Shown: positions 53,487-62,089 of the stretch, in pieces
Numbering within the stretch: position 1 is the first letter of the stretch
Layout: every line of letters starts with the position of its first letter
Source of the DNA: Fuerstiella marisgermanici
GTDB lineage: Bacteria; Planctomycetota; Planctomycetia; Planctomycetales; Planctomycetaceae
Length of the DNA stretch: 64,000 bases
Direction of reading: 5' to 3'
Assembly (NCBI RefSeq): GCF_001983935.1
Contig: NZ_CP017641.1
Coordinates: 3,720,001 to 3,784,000, forward strand
Translations under genes and position numbers: made by a program
The notes under the pieces: model-generated
Told to the model about the DNA's origin: nothing
Seen by the model: the letters and a program-made list of their open reading frames with translations, nothing else
The model's database searches: none

Positions 53487-54467
53487 CTACGCTCGCAGAG
53501 GGGCCGACACCTTTCTAAAAATGATCGCCGTGCAAATCACCGTCAGCGCGATCGCGAACGCGATTTGAGTATCCCGAAACGGAACTCGAGCCGGGATATC
53601 CAGAATCCATGTCGACAAATCGCTGAACAGCAAAAACAGAAATCCGATGCGAAGCACAATCTGCGAAGTGCCTGCATCAAAATTTGAAATCACGGCGAAG
53701 GCCGCCAGGCCAAAGATCCAAATCAGAAACCAGCCAAACGTCGCAAACCGAGTCTCTGTTGTCAGTGACGACAACATCAACGCCAGCATCGTCGTCGGAA
53801 TGATCGTCACGCAGGACGCGACGATCGCTCGCAAAGGCAGATCCCACGTATACGCGACCACAGAAATATCAGGAGACAGCAGCACGGCAAAGACATACAG
53901 CATCAGCTGAGGCAACGTGCAAATCAGCAACAGAAACGCCGCGACAGTCGCGAACTTTCCGGCGATGTACTGCAAGCGAGTCAGTGGCCTCGAAAAGTAC
54001 AGCAGAAACGCGCGCGAGCGCACATCCTGAGAGATCAATGGTGGCGCAACCAGCCCGACAACCAGGATCAGCCCGATCGTCTGCGAACGCTGCAACTGCA
54101 GCAGCACACTCTTCCAGAAAATCGGTCGAGCCACCGTCAGTAGTTCGTCGCCGACCGCCGTATTCGCAGCATACAATCCTGCTCGCACGGCATTCATTGA
54201 TTCACTCGGCAGGAAAAAGGTGAGGACATCCAGAAACGTGCTGCGTTCGCCCTGCCGAGTCGCAATTTCGCCGGTCAGCACCTGTTCGAACAGAAAGATC
54301 AGAATGCCGTAGGCCAGCGGTGGTGCCCAAACAACGAATGCGATTCTGCGCAACCATTTGCTTTGCCAGGCACGTCGAATACCGACGCCTGCAATCACCG
54401 ACCAGCGACTGTTTCCAGACTCACGCTGCCCCTCCCATTCTCGATAACCGAGATTATGTATCGGCAC
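53487..54467 (-). CDS. ABC-2-type transporter permease
   Basis: The product is 326 residues from the GTG at 54467, which overlaps the upstream ATPase stop by 14 bases and has GGGGAG seven bases before it; a TTG at 54482 is less likely. It has about six hydrophobic segments (for example RRIAFVVWAPPLAYGILIFLF near 40, TIGLILVVGLVAPPLI, FATVAAFLLLICTLPQLMLYVFAVLL). A soluble loop is near 80-130. It matches the ABC-2 permeases that pair with the ATPase encoded just upstream. The other pair of ABC genes follows 13 bases later, so all four probably form one operon. Confidence 0.85.
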   Translation of the reverse strand: MPIHNLGYREWEGQRESGNSRWSVIAGVGIRRAWQSKWLRRIAFVVWAPPLAYGILIFLFEQVLTGEIATRQGERSTFLDVLTFFLPSESMNAVRAGLYAANTAVGDELLTVARPIFWKSVLLQLQRSQTIGLILVVGLVAPPLISQDVRSRAFLLYFSRPLTRLQYIAGKFATVAAFLLLICTLPQLMLYVFAVLLSPDISVVAYTWDLPLRAIVASCVTIIPTTMLALMLSSLTTETRFATFGWFLIWIFGLAAFAVISNFDAGTSQIVLRIGFLFLLFSDLSTWILDIPARVPFRDTQIAFAIALTVICTAIIFRKVSAPLRA

Positions 54468-55404
54468 TGAGTTGCTCCCCAATCGCGCGTTTTTCTCGGA
54501 CGGCGTTTAGAAAAACTTCTTCCAGCGAAGACTGCGACGGAATCAGATTTTGCACAGCAACATTCGCATCACGCGACGCCGTCCAGACCGATTCCGCAAT
54601 CTCAGACACGTCACCGGCGACTCGCAGTTCTGTATCGCTGATCACTTCGCAAGAATTTCGGTGCCGCTTCAATTCCGCCGCCACGCGGTCTGCACCATCG
54701 GCAACCTGCAACGTGACTTCCGGATTTGGTGACTTCAACACGTCTTCCAGTTTGGCCGCAAGCCGCACCTGACCAGCGGCCAGAATGGTGACTCGATCGC
54801 ACACGACTTTCACGTCTGGCAGAATATGAGTGCACAAAATCACGGCCTTGCCGAACTTGCGGGCGAGCACCTGGATGCGGTTCAGCATAGCTTCACGCTC
54901 TTCCGGGTCCAGCCCCGAAGTCGGTTCGTCCAGAATCAGCAATTCCGGATCGTGGACAATCGACATGGCGAACCGCAGTTTCTGTCTCATGCCGGTCGAG
55001 AACGTTTCGACGTTGCGATAGCGTTCCTGCCCCATGCCGCAGAAGTCGAGGATTTCATGGCCGCGACGCAGCCCTTCGGTCGCAGGCAGGCAGGACAATC
55101 GAGCGGCCACCTGCACGCTTTCGATGCCTGAAAGCCCATGCATGTAGCAGTCGTCTTCCGGCATGTAGCCCACTTTGGCCCGAATCGCGGCCGCTTCTTT
55201 GCGAATGTCATGCCCCAGCACAAAGCCTTCGCCAGAAGTAATGCGAACCAGCCCTAACAGCACCTTAATCAGTGTGCTCTTCCCCGCGCCGTTCGGTCCC
55301 AGCAGCCCCGTTACACCGTCGCCGACCGTCAGATTCACCTGATCCAGCGCACGGAAGCTCCCGTAATCTTTGGTCAGATTCCGCAGTTCAATCAGGGCAG
55401 GCAT
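54454..55404 (-). CDS. ABC transporter ATPase
   Basis: The product is 316 residues from the ATG at 55404 (MPALIELRNLTKDYGSFRALD). Walker A is GLLGPNGAGKSTLIKVLLG near 33-52, the signature is TFSTGMRQKLRFAMSIV near 133, Walker B ELLILDEPTSGLDPEER near 154, and the His switch CTHILPDVK near 188. The C-terminal 100 residues are an extra domain seen in ABC-2 ATPases. It pairs with the following permease, whose start overlaps its stop. The gene starts the likely ABC operon; a promoter should lie in the 90 bases before it. Confidence 0.93.
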   Translation of the reverse strand: MPALIELRNLTKDYGSFRALDQVNLTVGDGVTGLLGPNGAGKSTLIKVLLGLVRITSGEGFVLGHDIRKEAAAIRAKVGYMPEDDCYMHGLSGIESVQVAARLSCLPATEGLRRGHEILDFCGMGQERYRNVETFSTGMRQKLRFAMSIVHDPELLILDEPTSGLDPEEREAMLNRIQVLARKFGKAVILCTHILPDVKVVCDRVTILAAGQVRLAAKLEDVLKSPNPEVTLQVADGADRVAAELKRHRNSCEVISDTELRVAGDVSEIAESVWTASRDANVAVQNLIPSQSSLEEVFLNAVREKRAIGEQLSADT

Positions 55405-55494
55405 TAAAGTGCTTGGGCTTCGCTTTGTGAAAATAATTCGAATACTTGGCAATAGCCGCTGACGCGTTATTGGTCGTTCGCCGGCCGTCCGAAT

Positions 55495-56430
55495 TTATTT
55501 GCCAATTGAATTGTCTTTCGTCGGCGAGCATTGTGACAGCATCTGCCGGGCCAGAACAATCGTGTGGAACTGTATATCGACAATATCGCTTATATCTTCC
55601 GCGTAACCGCCAGCCAGCGTGATCACGAGGGGAAGGTGGGAATCACCGCAGAAGCCCATTACCATGCGGTCGCGCTCCAGCAGACCACCCTTCGTAACCG
55701 CAAGCCCTCCCAACGTGTCTTTCTCAAACGGATCGGCTCCCGCCAGATAACAGACCAGGTCGGGTGTCGGTTGCCCTGCGGCCCAGTCAAGTCCCGCCTT
55801 CACAGCAGCAAGGTAGTCCTCATCGTTGGTCCCAATGGGCAGCTCGATGTCCAGATCGCTGCGCTGCTTTCGAGCGGGAAATGCTTTCTTCGCGTGCAGC
55901 GAAAATGTTGTGACGCTCGTATCGTCTGCAAAAATCGCGGCGGTTCCGTCGCCCTGATGAACGTCAAGATCGATGACCAATGCCCGTTCGATTCTGCGTT
56001 CACTCTGCAGGCAGCGGATCGCCACCGCCACATCGTTGAACACGCAATAACCTGCACCTCGATCGGCAAACGCATGGTGAGTACCACCCGCCAGGTTTGC
56101 GGCCACGCCATCAGTGAGTGCACAGCTCGCCGCCGCAATGGTTGCTCCGGCGGAACGCCGACTGCGTTCCGCCATTTCCAGCGACCACGGAAATCCAATC
56201 CGACGCTGTTCAACCTCCGTCAATCCGCCCGTCGCAACGCGCTCAACCCAGTCGGCTGTATGCACCAACCGCAGTTGCTCATCTGTCGCCGCAGGCGGCA
56301 TACACATCTGTTCCGCAGCAAACAAACCCGAATCTTCCAACCGCTCTCGCAGCAGCCGATACCGCTGCATCGGAAACCGATGCCCCTCCGGCAACGGCAG
56401 CACAAACAGATCGGTATGGAAGAGTTTCAT
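55495..56430 (-). CDS. histone-deacetylase-like (acetoin utilisation/HDAC family) protein
   Basis: The product is 311 residues from the ATG at 56430; a frame to 56619 adds 63 residues without family pattern. The start MKLFHTDLFVLPLPEGHRFPMQRYRLL is the usual HDAC-like opening. The active-site segment ANLAGGTHHAFADRGAGYCVFND has the His-His pair (118-119). Zinc ligands are Asp156 and His158 in LVIDLDVHQGDGTAAIF, and an Asp in AGADPFEKDTLGG near 240. Bacterial members remove acetyl or related acyl groups from proteins, polyamines or acetoin-related substrates. The substrate here is unknown. It is on the same strand as the ABC operon. Confidence 0.9.
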   Translation of the reverse strand: MKLFHTDLFVLPLPEGHRFPMQRYRLLRERLEDSGLFAAEQMCMPPAATDEQLRLVHTADWVERVATGGLTEVEQRRIGFPWSLEMAERSRRSAGATIAAASCALTDGVAANLAGGTHHAFADRGAGYCVFNDVAVAIRCLQSERRIERALVIDLDVHQGDGTAAIFADDTSVTTFSLHAKKAFPARKQRSDLDIELPIGTNDEDYLAAVKAGLDWAAGQPTPDLVCYLAGADPFEKDTLGGLAVTKGGLLERDRMVMGFCGDSHLPLVITLAGGYAEDISDIVDIQFHTIVLARQMLSQCSPTKDNSIGK

Positions 56431-56655
56431 GTTGTTTACGATTCCGGCCGAGCCTGTTACTTTCCAGTCCTGTTCAGTATCGGCAAGCGATCCCGCACGG
56501 CACGAACAGCATGGCACCGAAGGCACCAGCAACGCCAGCGGCTGGACCGCACTCCTGCTGCGTTTCCCGACATTTCCCCGGAAACTTTCGTCGGCGGTAT
56601 CCTCAAGTTGCTGTAACAAAACGCATCGAGGTTCGCTTAGAGCAGTTTACTCATA

Positions 56656-56850
56656 TCATGCGGTCAGACATCCACAATGGTTATAGTAGGCTTGAATGTC
56701 TTCGTTCCTGATGAGGCTGAGGTCTGTGCCAACTGCTTCGGCAATCTTTGAAAAACACCTCGGCCGCTGTGATCGAAAGAGTTGTTTGAGTTTAGAGAAG
56801 ACCATCTCGATGGGATTAAGGTCAGGCGCTGGGTGCGGGACGAATCTGGC
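56656..56850 (-). pseudogene. remnant of an IS630-type transposase, C-terminal part
   Basis: The reverse strand encodes FVPHPAPDLNPIEMVFSKLKQLF and continues to the natural-looking end QAYYNHCGCLTA. PDLNPIE...W/FSKLK is the C-terminal signature of IS630/Tc1-type transposases, the region of the last catalytic acid. Only about 60 residues remain; the upstream boundary, near 56850, meets the integrase-type remnant on the other strand. The first catalytic residues are missing, so this is not functional. Confidence 0.7.
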
Positions 56851-57039
56851 GAGCCGAGAAAGAAACAAGCAAAGGGCGGACGCCGCAAGCCCAGAAAAAC
56901 ACGAGAGCTCGTCGTCGAAATTGCGAAACAAACAGGCTTTGGATATTTCCGAGTTGTCGGCGAGTTGAGAAAAATGGATATTAAGAGGATCCGTCGTCAG
57001 ATAGTCCGAAACATCCTCAAGGAGGCAGGCATTGCCCCT
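56850..57039 (+). pseudogene. remnant of an integrase-type (rve) transposase, N-terminal part
   Basis: The frame reads KGGRRKPRKTRELVVEIAKQ, TGFGYFRVVGELRKMDIKRI, RRQIVRNILKEAGIAP. This matches the DNA-binding or linker region before the rve core of IS3/IS481-like transposases (GY..R..GEL.KLGI....V.N.LK...I.P). The frame is cut at its 3' side exactly where the ISAs1-family inverted repeat begins (57040). Its remainder is not found on the other side of the insertion sequence. Confidence 0.6.
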
Positions 57040-58328
57040 AGGGCCAGCGCGCACTTTGGGCAATTTAGGCTGGCGCGACAAGTGAGTATTGGTTAGTCTT
57101 TTCGTGTCGTAACATCGGACTTCACGAGGAGAGGACAAGAGATGTCGACAGTTGAACTGGCGGTCACCCAGGAGCTGACAGGAAACATTGTTCATTACTT
57201 TGATCAATTGAAAGACCCGCGTTCCAACATCAATCGTCTGCATCTGCTTGGTGATGTGATTGTGATCGCCATTTGCGGAGTGCTGGCCAACGCCGACGGC
57301 CCCAGTGCGATTGCGGAATGGGCGCGACTGAATGCCGATGGCCTGCAGAAACACCTGGCACTTCCGCATGGCATTCCGAAAAAAGATACGTACCGGCGCG
57401 TCCTTTCTCTCCTGAAGCCGAACGACTTTCAAGCGTGCTTCGTGCAATGGATTGAATCGCTGGAAGGACTTTCCGACGAACAGAAAGAAGGCTACAGAAA
57501 ACAGATTGCGATTGATGGCAAAGCACTCCGTCGATCACATGACAAAAAGAATGGGCTGGGTGCGTTGTTCATCGTGAGTGCGTGGGCTTCTGATCAGGGG
57601 ATTTCTCTGGGACAGGTGGCGACGGAAGAGAAGTCGAACGAGATCACCGCGATCCCGAAATTACTGAACGAAATCAATATCGATGAGGCGATCATTACGA
57701 TTGACGCAGCGGGTTGTCAAAAAAACATTGCGCAGCAGATCGTGTCTGGCAATGCAGACTATGTGTTAGCCCTGAAAGGCAACCAACCGAAACTCTATGA
57801 GGTCGTGCAGAAGTTTTTTCTCGATCACCTGGAGGATGACTTCGCTCGCTGTCCCGTCAGTCGCTATGAAGAAACAGAGAAGGGACACGGTCGGCAGGAA
57901 CAGAGAATCTACTATCAGGCGACCGTGCCTGTCGATTTTGACGTGGGCCACAAATGGGCCGGACTCAAGACCATCGGAACGGCGATCCGAATGTACGAGC
58001 AGGACGGCATTCATCATTCTGACGTTCGCTACTACATCAGCAGTCTGCGTCGCAAAGGCGAGCTGTTCGCAACAACGGTTCGTGGTCACTGGGCCATAGA
58101 AAACACGCTGCACTGGAGTCTCGACATGACCTACCGCGAGGATGAGAGTCGAGTCCGAAACCGAATCTTCGCGAACAATTTGTCATGGCTCAGACGACTC
58201 ACACTCAGCCTCATCAAGAAACATCCTGGCAAACAAAGCAACGTCATGAAAAGAAGAATGGCCGGATGGAACATTGACTATTTGATGCAAATCCTTACCG
58301 GCAAAACAACTTAGTATGCGCTGGCCCT
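57040..58328 (+). mobile_element. ISAs1-family insertion sequence
   Basis: The element is about 1.29 kb. The left inverted repeat AGGGCCAGCGC is at 57040-57050 and the exact complement is at 58318-58328. The single gene inside is an intact ISAs1-type transposase. The repeat begins with GGGCCAGCGC as in other ISAs1 elements. I do not see a matching target duplication outside the ends: the left flank reads CATTGCCCCT and the right GGGGCCATCA. The ends may therefore have been rearranged, or the true border differs by a base or two. Confidence 0.85.
57142..58314 (+). CDS. ISAs1-family transposase
   Basis: The product is 390 residues, typical for the family, with GAGGAG before the ATG. The N-terminal DDE_Tnp_1-associated part reads HYFDQLKDPRSNINRLHLLG, DVIVIAICGVLANADGPSAI, then the DDE domain: AIDGKALRRSHDKKN near 125 (first Asp), ITIDAAGCQKNIAQQI near 186 (second Asp), LALKGNQ near 209, and HWAIENTLHWSLDMTYREDESR near 315 with the Glu. 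All three catalytic positions appear present, and the frame is intact. It would cut and paste the element. The last residues end just before the right inverted repeat. Confidence 0.95.
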   Translation: MSTVELAVTQELTGNIVHYFDQLKDPRSNINRLHLLGDVIVIAICGVLANADGPSAIAEWARLNADGLQKHLALPHGIPKKDTYRRVLSLLKPNDFQACFVQWIESLEGLSDEQKEGYRKQIAIDGKALRRSHDKKNGLGALFIVSAWASDQGISLGQVATEEKSNEITAIPKLLNEINIDEAIITIDAAGCQKNIAQQIVSGNADYVLALKGNQPKLYEVVQKFFLDHLEDDFARCPVSRYEETEKGHGRQEQRIYYQATVPVDFDVGHKWAGLKTIGTAIRMYEQDGIHHSDVRYYISSLRRKGELFATTVRGHWAIENTLHWSLDMTYREDESRVRNRIFANNLSWLRRLTLSLIKKHPGKQSNVMKRRMAGWNIDYLMQILTGKTT

Positions 58329-58477
58329 GGGGCCATCACAGGTTGCTTGTGGAATATAGATCAGGTGGGAGTGAATGGAACTTTCAACATAACGTGATCA
58401 GGAGTGCATTGCTTCTGTTGACAACGCTTTGCATGTAGTCTGCTGACCTCAAACTTCAAATGCTAGTGAGACCAGAC

Positions 58478-59440
58478 ATGGCCAAGTTCCTGAACCGTCG
58501 AGAATTCGCCTCAGGCATTACCCTCGGGTTGGCGGCAATGAAGTGTCCGTTGGAATCGTGTGCTGATGAACAGAAACCTGAATTGCCTCCGACATGGCTT
58601 GTTGAACATGGAATCAACGCACTGGCTCGGGCCGCATAGCGTAACTACTTTGCTGACGGGCATCGCGGGGCCGCGATGATCTCTGCTCACTTGATGTGTG
58701 TGGACAACAATTTCAAACCACCCGCGCGAAGTCGCATCGCCGAGCTGTTTAGATTGAACTGGGGACAATCGTCACTGTGCGCCGCATTTCCTGAAGATGA
58801 TCAGGTTCAGGATGCAGTCGACCGAGTTGGTCAGTCACTGGCTCAGGGCGGCGGCGTGCTGAGAGAGGTAGGCCACGATGCGATATTCGCGATGCATGCA
58901 ATCAAAGGCTTTCGAATGCTACCGGCAACCGCTACGAAGCAGCGAGTCGATGGCATTTGCAATCTGATTCGATCATTCAAGCCGTGGCGCGATGAAAATC
59001 CAGATAACAGCATCGAAGTACCGCCGTTTACAGACGAAGTCGCGGCATCTCGATTTGTACTGAGAGAAGCGAGCACTGCCATAGATCAATTCAAAGGGTT
59101 CGGACAGGGGTTTGCCGGACATATGCTAACTTACGGACAGTCGCTCATCGAATTGGCGGCTATCGACGGCGCTGAGTGGGCAGAGAGTTGCCGGACCGCA
59201 TTTCACAAGTACGTCACTGTGACGAGAAAGGGACCTCAGTCTGGCGACCGAAGAATTAAAGACCATCAACCCACCACCCTGCGTCCGGACGACTCGGACT
59301 ACTGGCAGCAGCGAGGCAACAACACACTCGGCCTGGGCCATGTGTTCAAATACCCGTACGCCTATTACGACCTGATTGCCCGCGCCGAGGATGAGCAACT
59401 TGCTAGAGAACTCAACTCCAAAGCCTGGCATCTGTTTTAA
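58478..59440 (+). pseudogene. Tat-signal protein of unknown function, broken by in-frame TAG
   Basis: From the ATG at 58478 the frame reads MAKFLNRREFASGITLGLAA, a Tat-type signal, then a Cys-containing segment and PELPPTWLVEHGINALARAA, where it meets TAG at 58637-58639 (codon 54). The same frame continues without further stops for 266 more codons to TAA at 59438-59440. The downstream part RNYFADGHRGAAMISAHLMC has coding character and no frameshift, so the stop looks like a single CAG- or AAG-to-TAG type change. The intact product would be 320 residues. I recognise no catalytic motif; helical segments such as WRDENPDNSIEVPPFTDEVA are seen. It lies 149 bases after the insertion sequence. A sequencing error or readthrough cannot be excluded. 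Confidence 0.75.
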
Positions 59441-59957
59441 CGCGACGCGATTAATTGACACTCTGACCTGCTGACGAATCGTAAGTGCAGTTGTCCTTAA
59501 ACGCGGCCTCATACACAGACTCTCGTCTGTCTCGACACAGCCCAGTCAACTTCTGGCACTCCGAGATCGTCTGGGCTCAGTGGCGTCAGACAACATTTGA
59601 TCGTCGTGAGTGTGCTCCAGCCGAGCTGGTTTCGCCTGCTTCCACACGTCCTGACTTGAAAGCTGCTGCGGCATTACACCGGCCAAACTTGAGCCCGCTG
59701 AAAAGTGGGTGGCTTGTGCACCGACTTGTGCCGATTGTTAGTCGGCTTCACTGCACACTTTTGCTTGAGGTTTTATCGAAGCTGTTTCGCCGCTGGCGGA
59801 CTGGACCGAATTGTTCACAAAATGCAACACGACGTCAGAACGAGCAGTTTTTTCTGCTTGCTGTAATGTTGCGTCGAACAATGGGTCCTGATCGGACGGG
59901 GCACGCATATGGCACGGGAGTATTCAGACTTCTATTGCCTATCCAGAAACACACCTG
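59441..59957. other. gene-poor region
   Basis: This stretch of 517 bases lies between the broken Tat-signal gene and the glycosyltransferase gene. One open frame (59485-59958) covers most of it but begins at a TTG and has no family pattern. A short perfect hairpin, ACAGAC-TCTC-GTCTGT, lies near 59515-59530. I see no RNA gene. Confidence 0.45.
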
Positions 59958-60944
59958 ATGAACAACAGCCAAGTGACCGTGGTGATGCCGGTGTACAACG
60001 GCGAATCTCACCTCGCGGAAGCAATCGACAGTGCCTTGGGGCAAATCGCGTGCACCGTCGAGATTATCGTAATTGATGACGGATCCACAGATGCGTCTGC
60101 GTCAATAATTCAGGCCTACGGTGCGCCGATACGGTACATCAAGCAGGCGAACGCCGGGCCAGCGGCTGCCAGGAATCTGGGTGTTTCCATGGCCAGCTAT
60201 CCCTGGATCGCGTTTTTGGATGCGGATGACATTTGGGAACCCAACAAACTGCAACTTCAGTTGAAGGCGGCTCAGGACTCAGGCTCTCCCTTCATCTATA
60301 CGAACTGCAGGAATTTTGGCGACGACCGAGTATCTGAAGAAAGACCACCGGACACAGGTTCTCGCGACCTTTCAACCTTAGAGAGACTTTTGCTGGACAA
60401 CTTTATTACCCTGTCCAGCGTTCTTGTCCGAAGGGACTTACTGCAGTCTGTGGGCGGATTTCGGACAGACCATCATGGAACCGAAGACTGGGATCTGTGG
60501 CTTAGAATTGCCCAAATCGAGACACGAATGGCATTTGTAGCGGAGCCATTGACTCGGTACCGTTGGCAACCCGAATCACTCTCAAAAGACCACTTGCATA
60601 TGGCAAGTTGTCGGCAACAGACGTTGGAGGAAGCGATCACGAAGTCGAGTGACAGTTCAACGGGCTGGAAGCTACTCCGGCAGGCGCGAGCGAATGTGAT
60701 GGCTACGTCGGCCTGGTTCGCAGAGGATGAGCTGCCACGACAATCGTTGATCTGGTACTGCCAGTCTTTGCTTCAATGGCCTTTTTGTGCAGCTCGTTGG
60801 AAGGCGACAATCAAGACGGCAGTCAAAGCAGTCACTCGGACAAAGACAGGGGCCTGTAGAGTAGGTGGAGTTTTCAAAGGCAGGATCGCAGCTGATATGA
60901 AACCCGGTAACGCCGACGTGTCAACAGGTCTTCCCACCGCTTGA
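59958..60944 (+). CDS. family 2 glycosyltransferase
   Basis: The product is 328 residues. GT-A fold marks are VTVVMPVYNGESHLAEAIDS at the start, IIVIDDGSTDASASII near 36-51 (nucleotide-sugar site), AGPAAARNLGVSMASYPWIAFLDADDIWEP near 70-100 with the DAD metal-binding motif, and TEDWDLWLRIAQIE near 175, whose ED pair corresponds to the usual catalytic acid position. It transfers a sugar, probably to a surface glycan, in the cytoplasm at the membrane. No membrane segment is visible. The C-terminal 90 residues are less conserved. The gene appears alone between the broken gene and the sigma factor gene. Confidence 0.9.
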   Translation: MNNSQVTVVMPVYNGESHLAEAIDSALGQIACTVEIIVIDDGSTDASASIIQAYGAPIRYIKQANAGPAAARNLGVSMASYPWIAFLDADDIWEPNKLQLQLKAAQDSGSPFIYTNCRNFGDDRVSEERPPDTGSRDLSTLERLLLDNFITLSSVLVRRDLLQSVGGFRTDHHGTEDWDLWLRIAQIETRMAFVAEPLTRYRWQPESLSKDHLHMASCRQQTLEEAITKSSDSSTGWKLLRQARANVMATSAWFAEDELPRQSLIWYCQSLLQWPFCAARWKATIKTAVKAVTRTKTGACRVGGVFKGRIAADMKPGNADVSTGLPTA

Positions 60945-60950
60945 TGGATG

Positions 60951-60968
60951 CCTCGCAGCGGGGCGAGG
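60951..60968. terminator. weak hairpin after glycosyltransferase gene
   Basis: CCTCGC (60951-60956) and GCGAGG (60963-60968) could form a six-pair stem with loop AGCGGG, seven bases after the glycosyltransferase stop. There is no T run, so termination is uncertain. Confidence 0.3.
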
Positions 60969-61171
60969 TGACCTGTCGGCTAGCTTCGTCAGACATCTCG
61001 CTCCGCCGCTTTTTGTATCGATTCAAAGAGTGTATTCCGTCGTTGGATCAGAAAAATGAGGTTCAACCCGTTTGTTGCAGAAAATCAACGTGTTGCTGAT
61101 CGTTTCTGGTGTGCGCCATCGTGTTCTGGGGAGAAGGGCGAATGTAAGCTGGCCAAACGGAGGATCAGGTT

Positions 61172-61807
61172 ATGGCACAACAGCAAGAATATACTTCGCT
61201 GAGCGAAGCGTCCGACATTTGTCGATTGCGGACTGCAGGTGTGACGGCACTTGCTGAACAATTCGTTGAGCAACAATCGCAGCTCAAACGACTTATTCGC
61301 GGAGGCGTTGGCAGACAACTGCGCCGCCGCCTCGATGCTTCGGACGTGCTGCAGGATGTCTACCTCGAAGCTTCGCGATCCCTTTCTCAATTCCTGCTGA
61401 ATCCCGTGTTCTCGGCGAAGAACTGGTTGGTTGCTCTAACTACTCAGCGATTAAGGCAGTTACTTCGTCGGCACTTTCTCGCAAAGTGCCGATCGCTCAG
61501 CTGCGAGTTGGACAACAATAACGCCGAGGATGCGGACTTCAGTCCGCTTGCTGAGATTGCCGACAGACAGTCGTCGCCCTCAGCGCGAGTAATGCGAAAG
61601 GAGTCAAGCCATGTCGTTGTGACAGCGGTCCGCCGCCTTTCAGCTGACGACCAGACCATTTTGCAGCTTCGGACACACGACGGGATCAGCAACGTCGAAG
61701 CTGCCGAATTACTTTGCATCACACCAGCGGCCGCGACGAAGCGTTACGTCCGAGCTCTGGACAGGCTGAATTCAGAACTCCGTAATCTCGGCTGGAGTCA
61801 GGAATAA
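61172..61807 (+). CDS. ECF-type RNA polymerase sigma factor
   Basis: The product is 211 residues, with GGAGG about 11 bases before the ATG. Region 2 is visible near LRRRLDASDVLQDVYLEASRSLSQFL (about 49-74), which matches the D.eDl.Qe.fl pattern of region 2. Region 4 is at about 152-202: LSADDQTILQLRTHDGISNVEAAELLCITPAAATKRYVRALDRL, a helix-turn-helix for the -35 element. The type with this long spacing and a neighbouring Ser/Thr kinase is typical of planctomycete ECF-kinase pairs, in which the kinase is thought to control sigma activity. No anti-sigma factor is encoded beside it. It precedes the kinase gene by 282 bases on the same strand. Confidence 0.9.
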   Translation: MAQQQEYTSLSEASDICRLRTAGVTALAEQFVEQQSQLKRLIRGGVGRQLRRRLDASDVLQDVYLEASRSLSQFLLNPVFSAKNWLVALTTQRLRQLLRRHFLAKCRSLSCELDNNNAEDADFSPLAEIADRQSSPSARVMRKESSHVVVTAVRRLSADDQTILQLRTHDGISNVEAAELLCITPAAATKRYVRALDRLNSELRNLGWSQE

Positions 61808-62089
61808 CACAGCCAGGAATCAAGATTTCTTGTGATTGCCGACACAGTGAACGATGTTCAGTTGTTTATGCGTCGTGACGATTACACGGGCCATATTCGA
61901 GGTTGTGGGTTTTGCAACCGCGAAAAACGACCACGCAGAATTCGTAATAGCGGCCAATTGCCCCGGACGAAGTCCCTGCTCGCGATTACCGACCTAGCTT
62001 TGAGCGAGCGTAGCCTCCCGATAGTAAAACTGCAGGCCTGACAAAAGCCGGCAGACGTATGCCCGTACAATTACAGACACGTCATCACC

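Noticed and set aside
56656-57447. One continuous reverse-strand frame of 263 codons across the insertion scar
   Set aside because: Only its last 60 codons match a transposase; the rest is antisense to the ISAs1 transposase and the integrase remnant, so it is a chance fusion.
59485-59958. Open frame of 157 codons before the glycosyltransferase gene
   Set aside because: It starts at a TTG without a ribosome site and shows no recognisable protein pattern.
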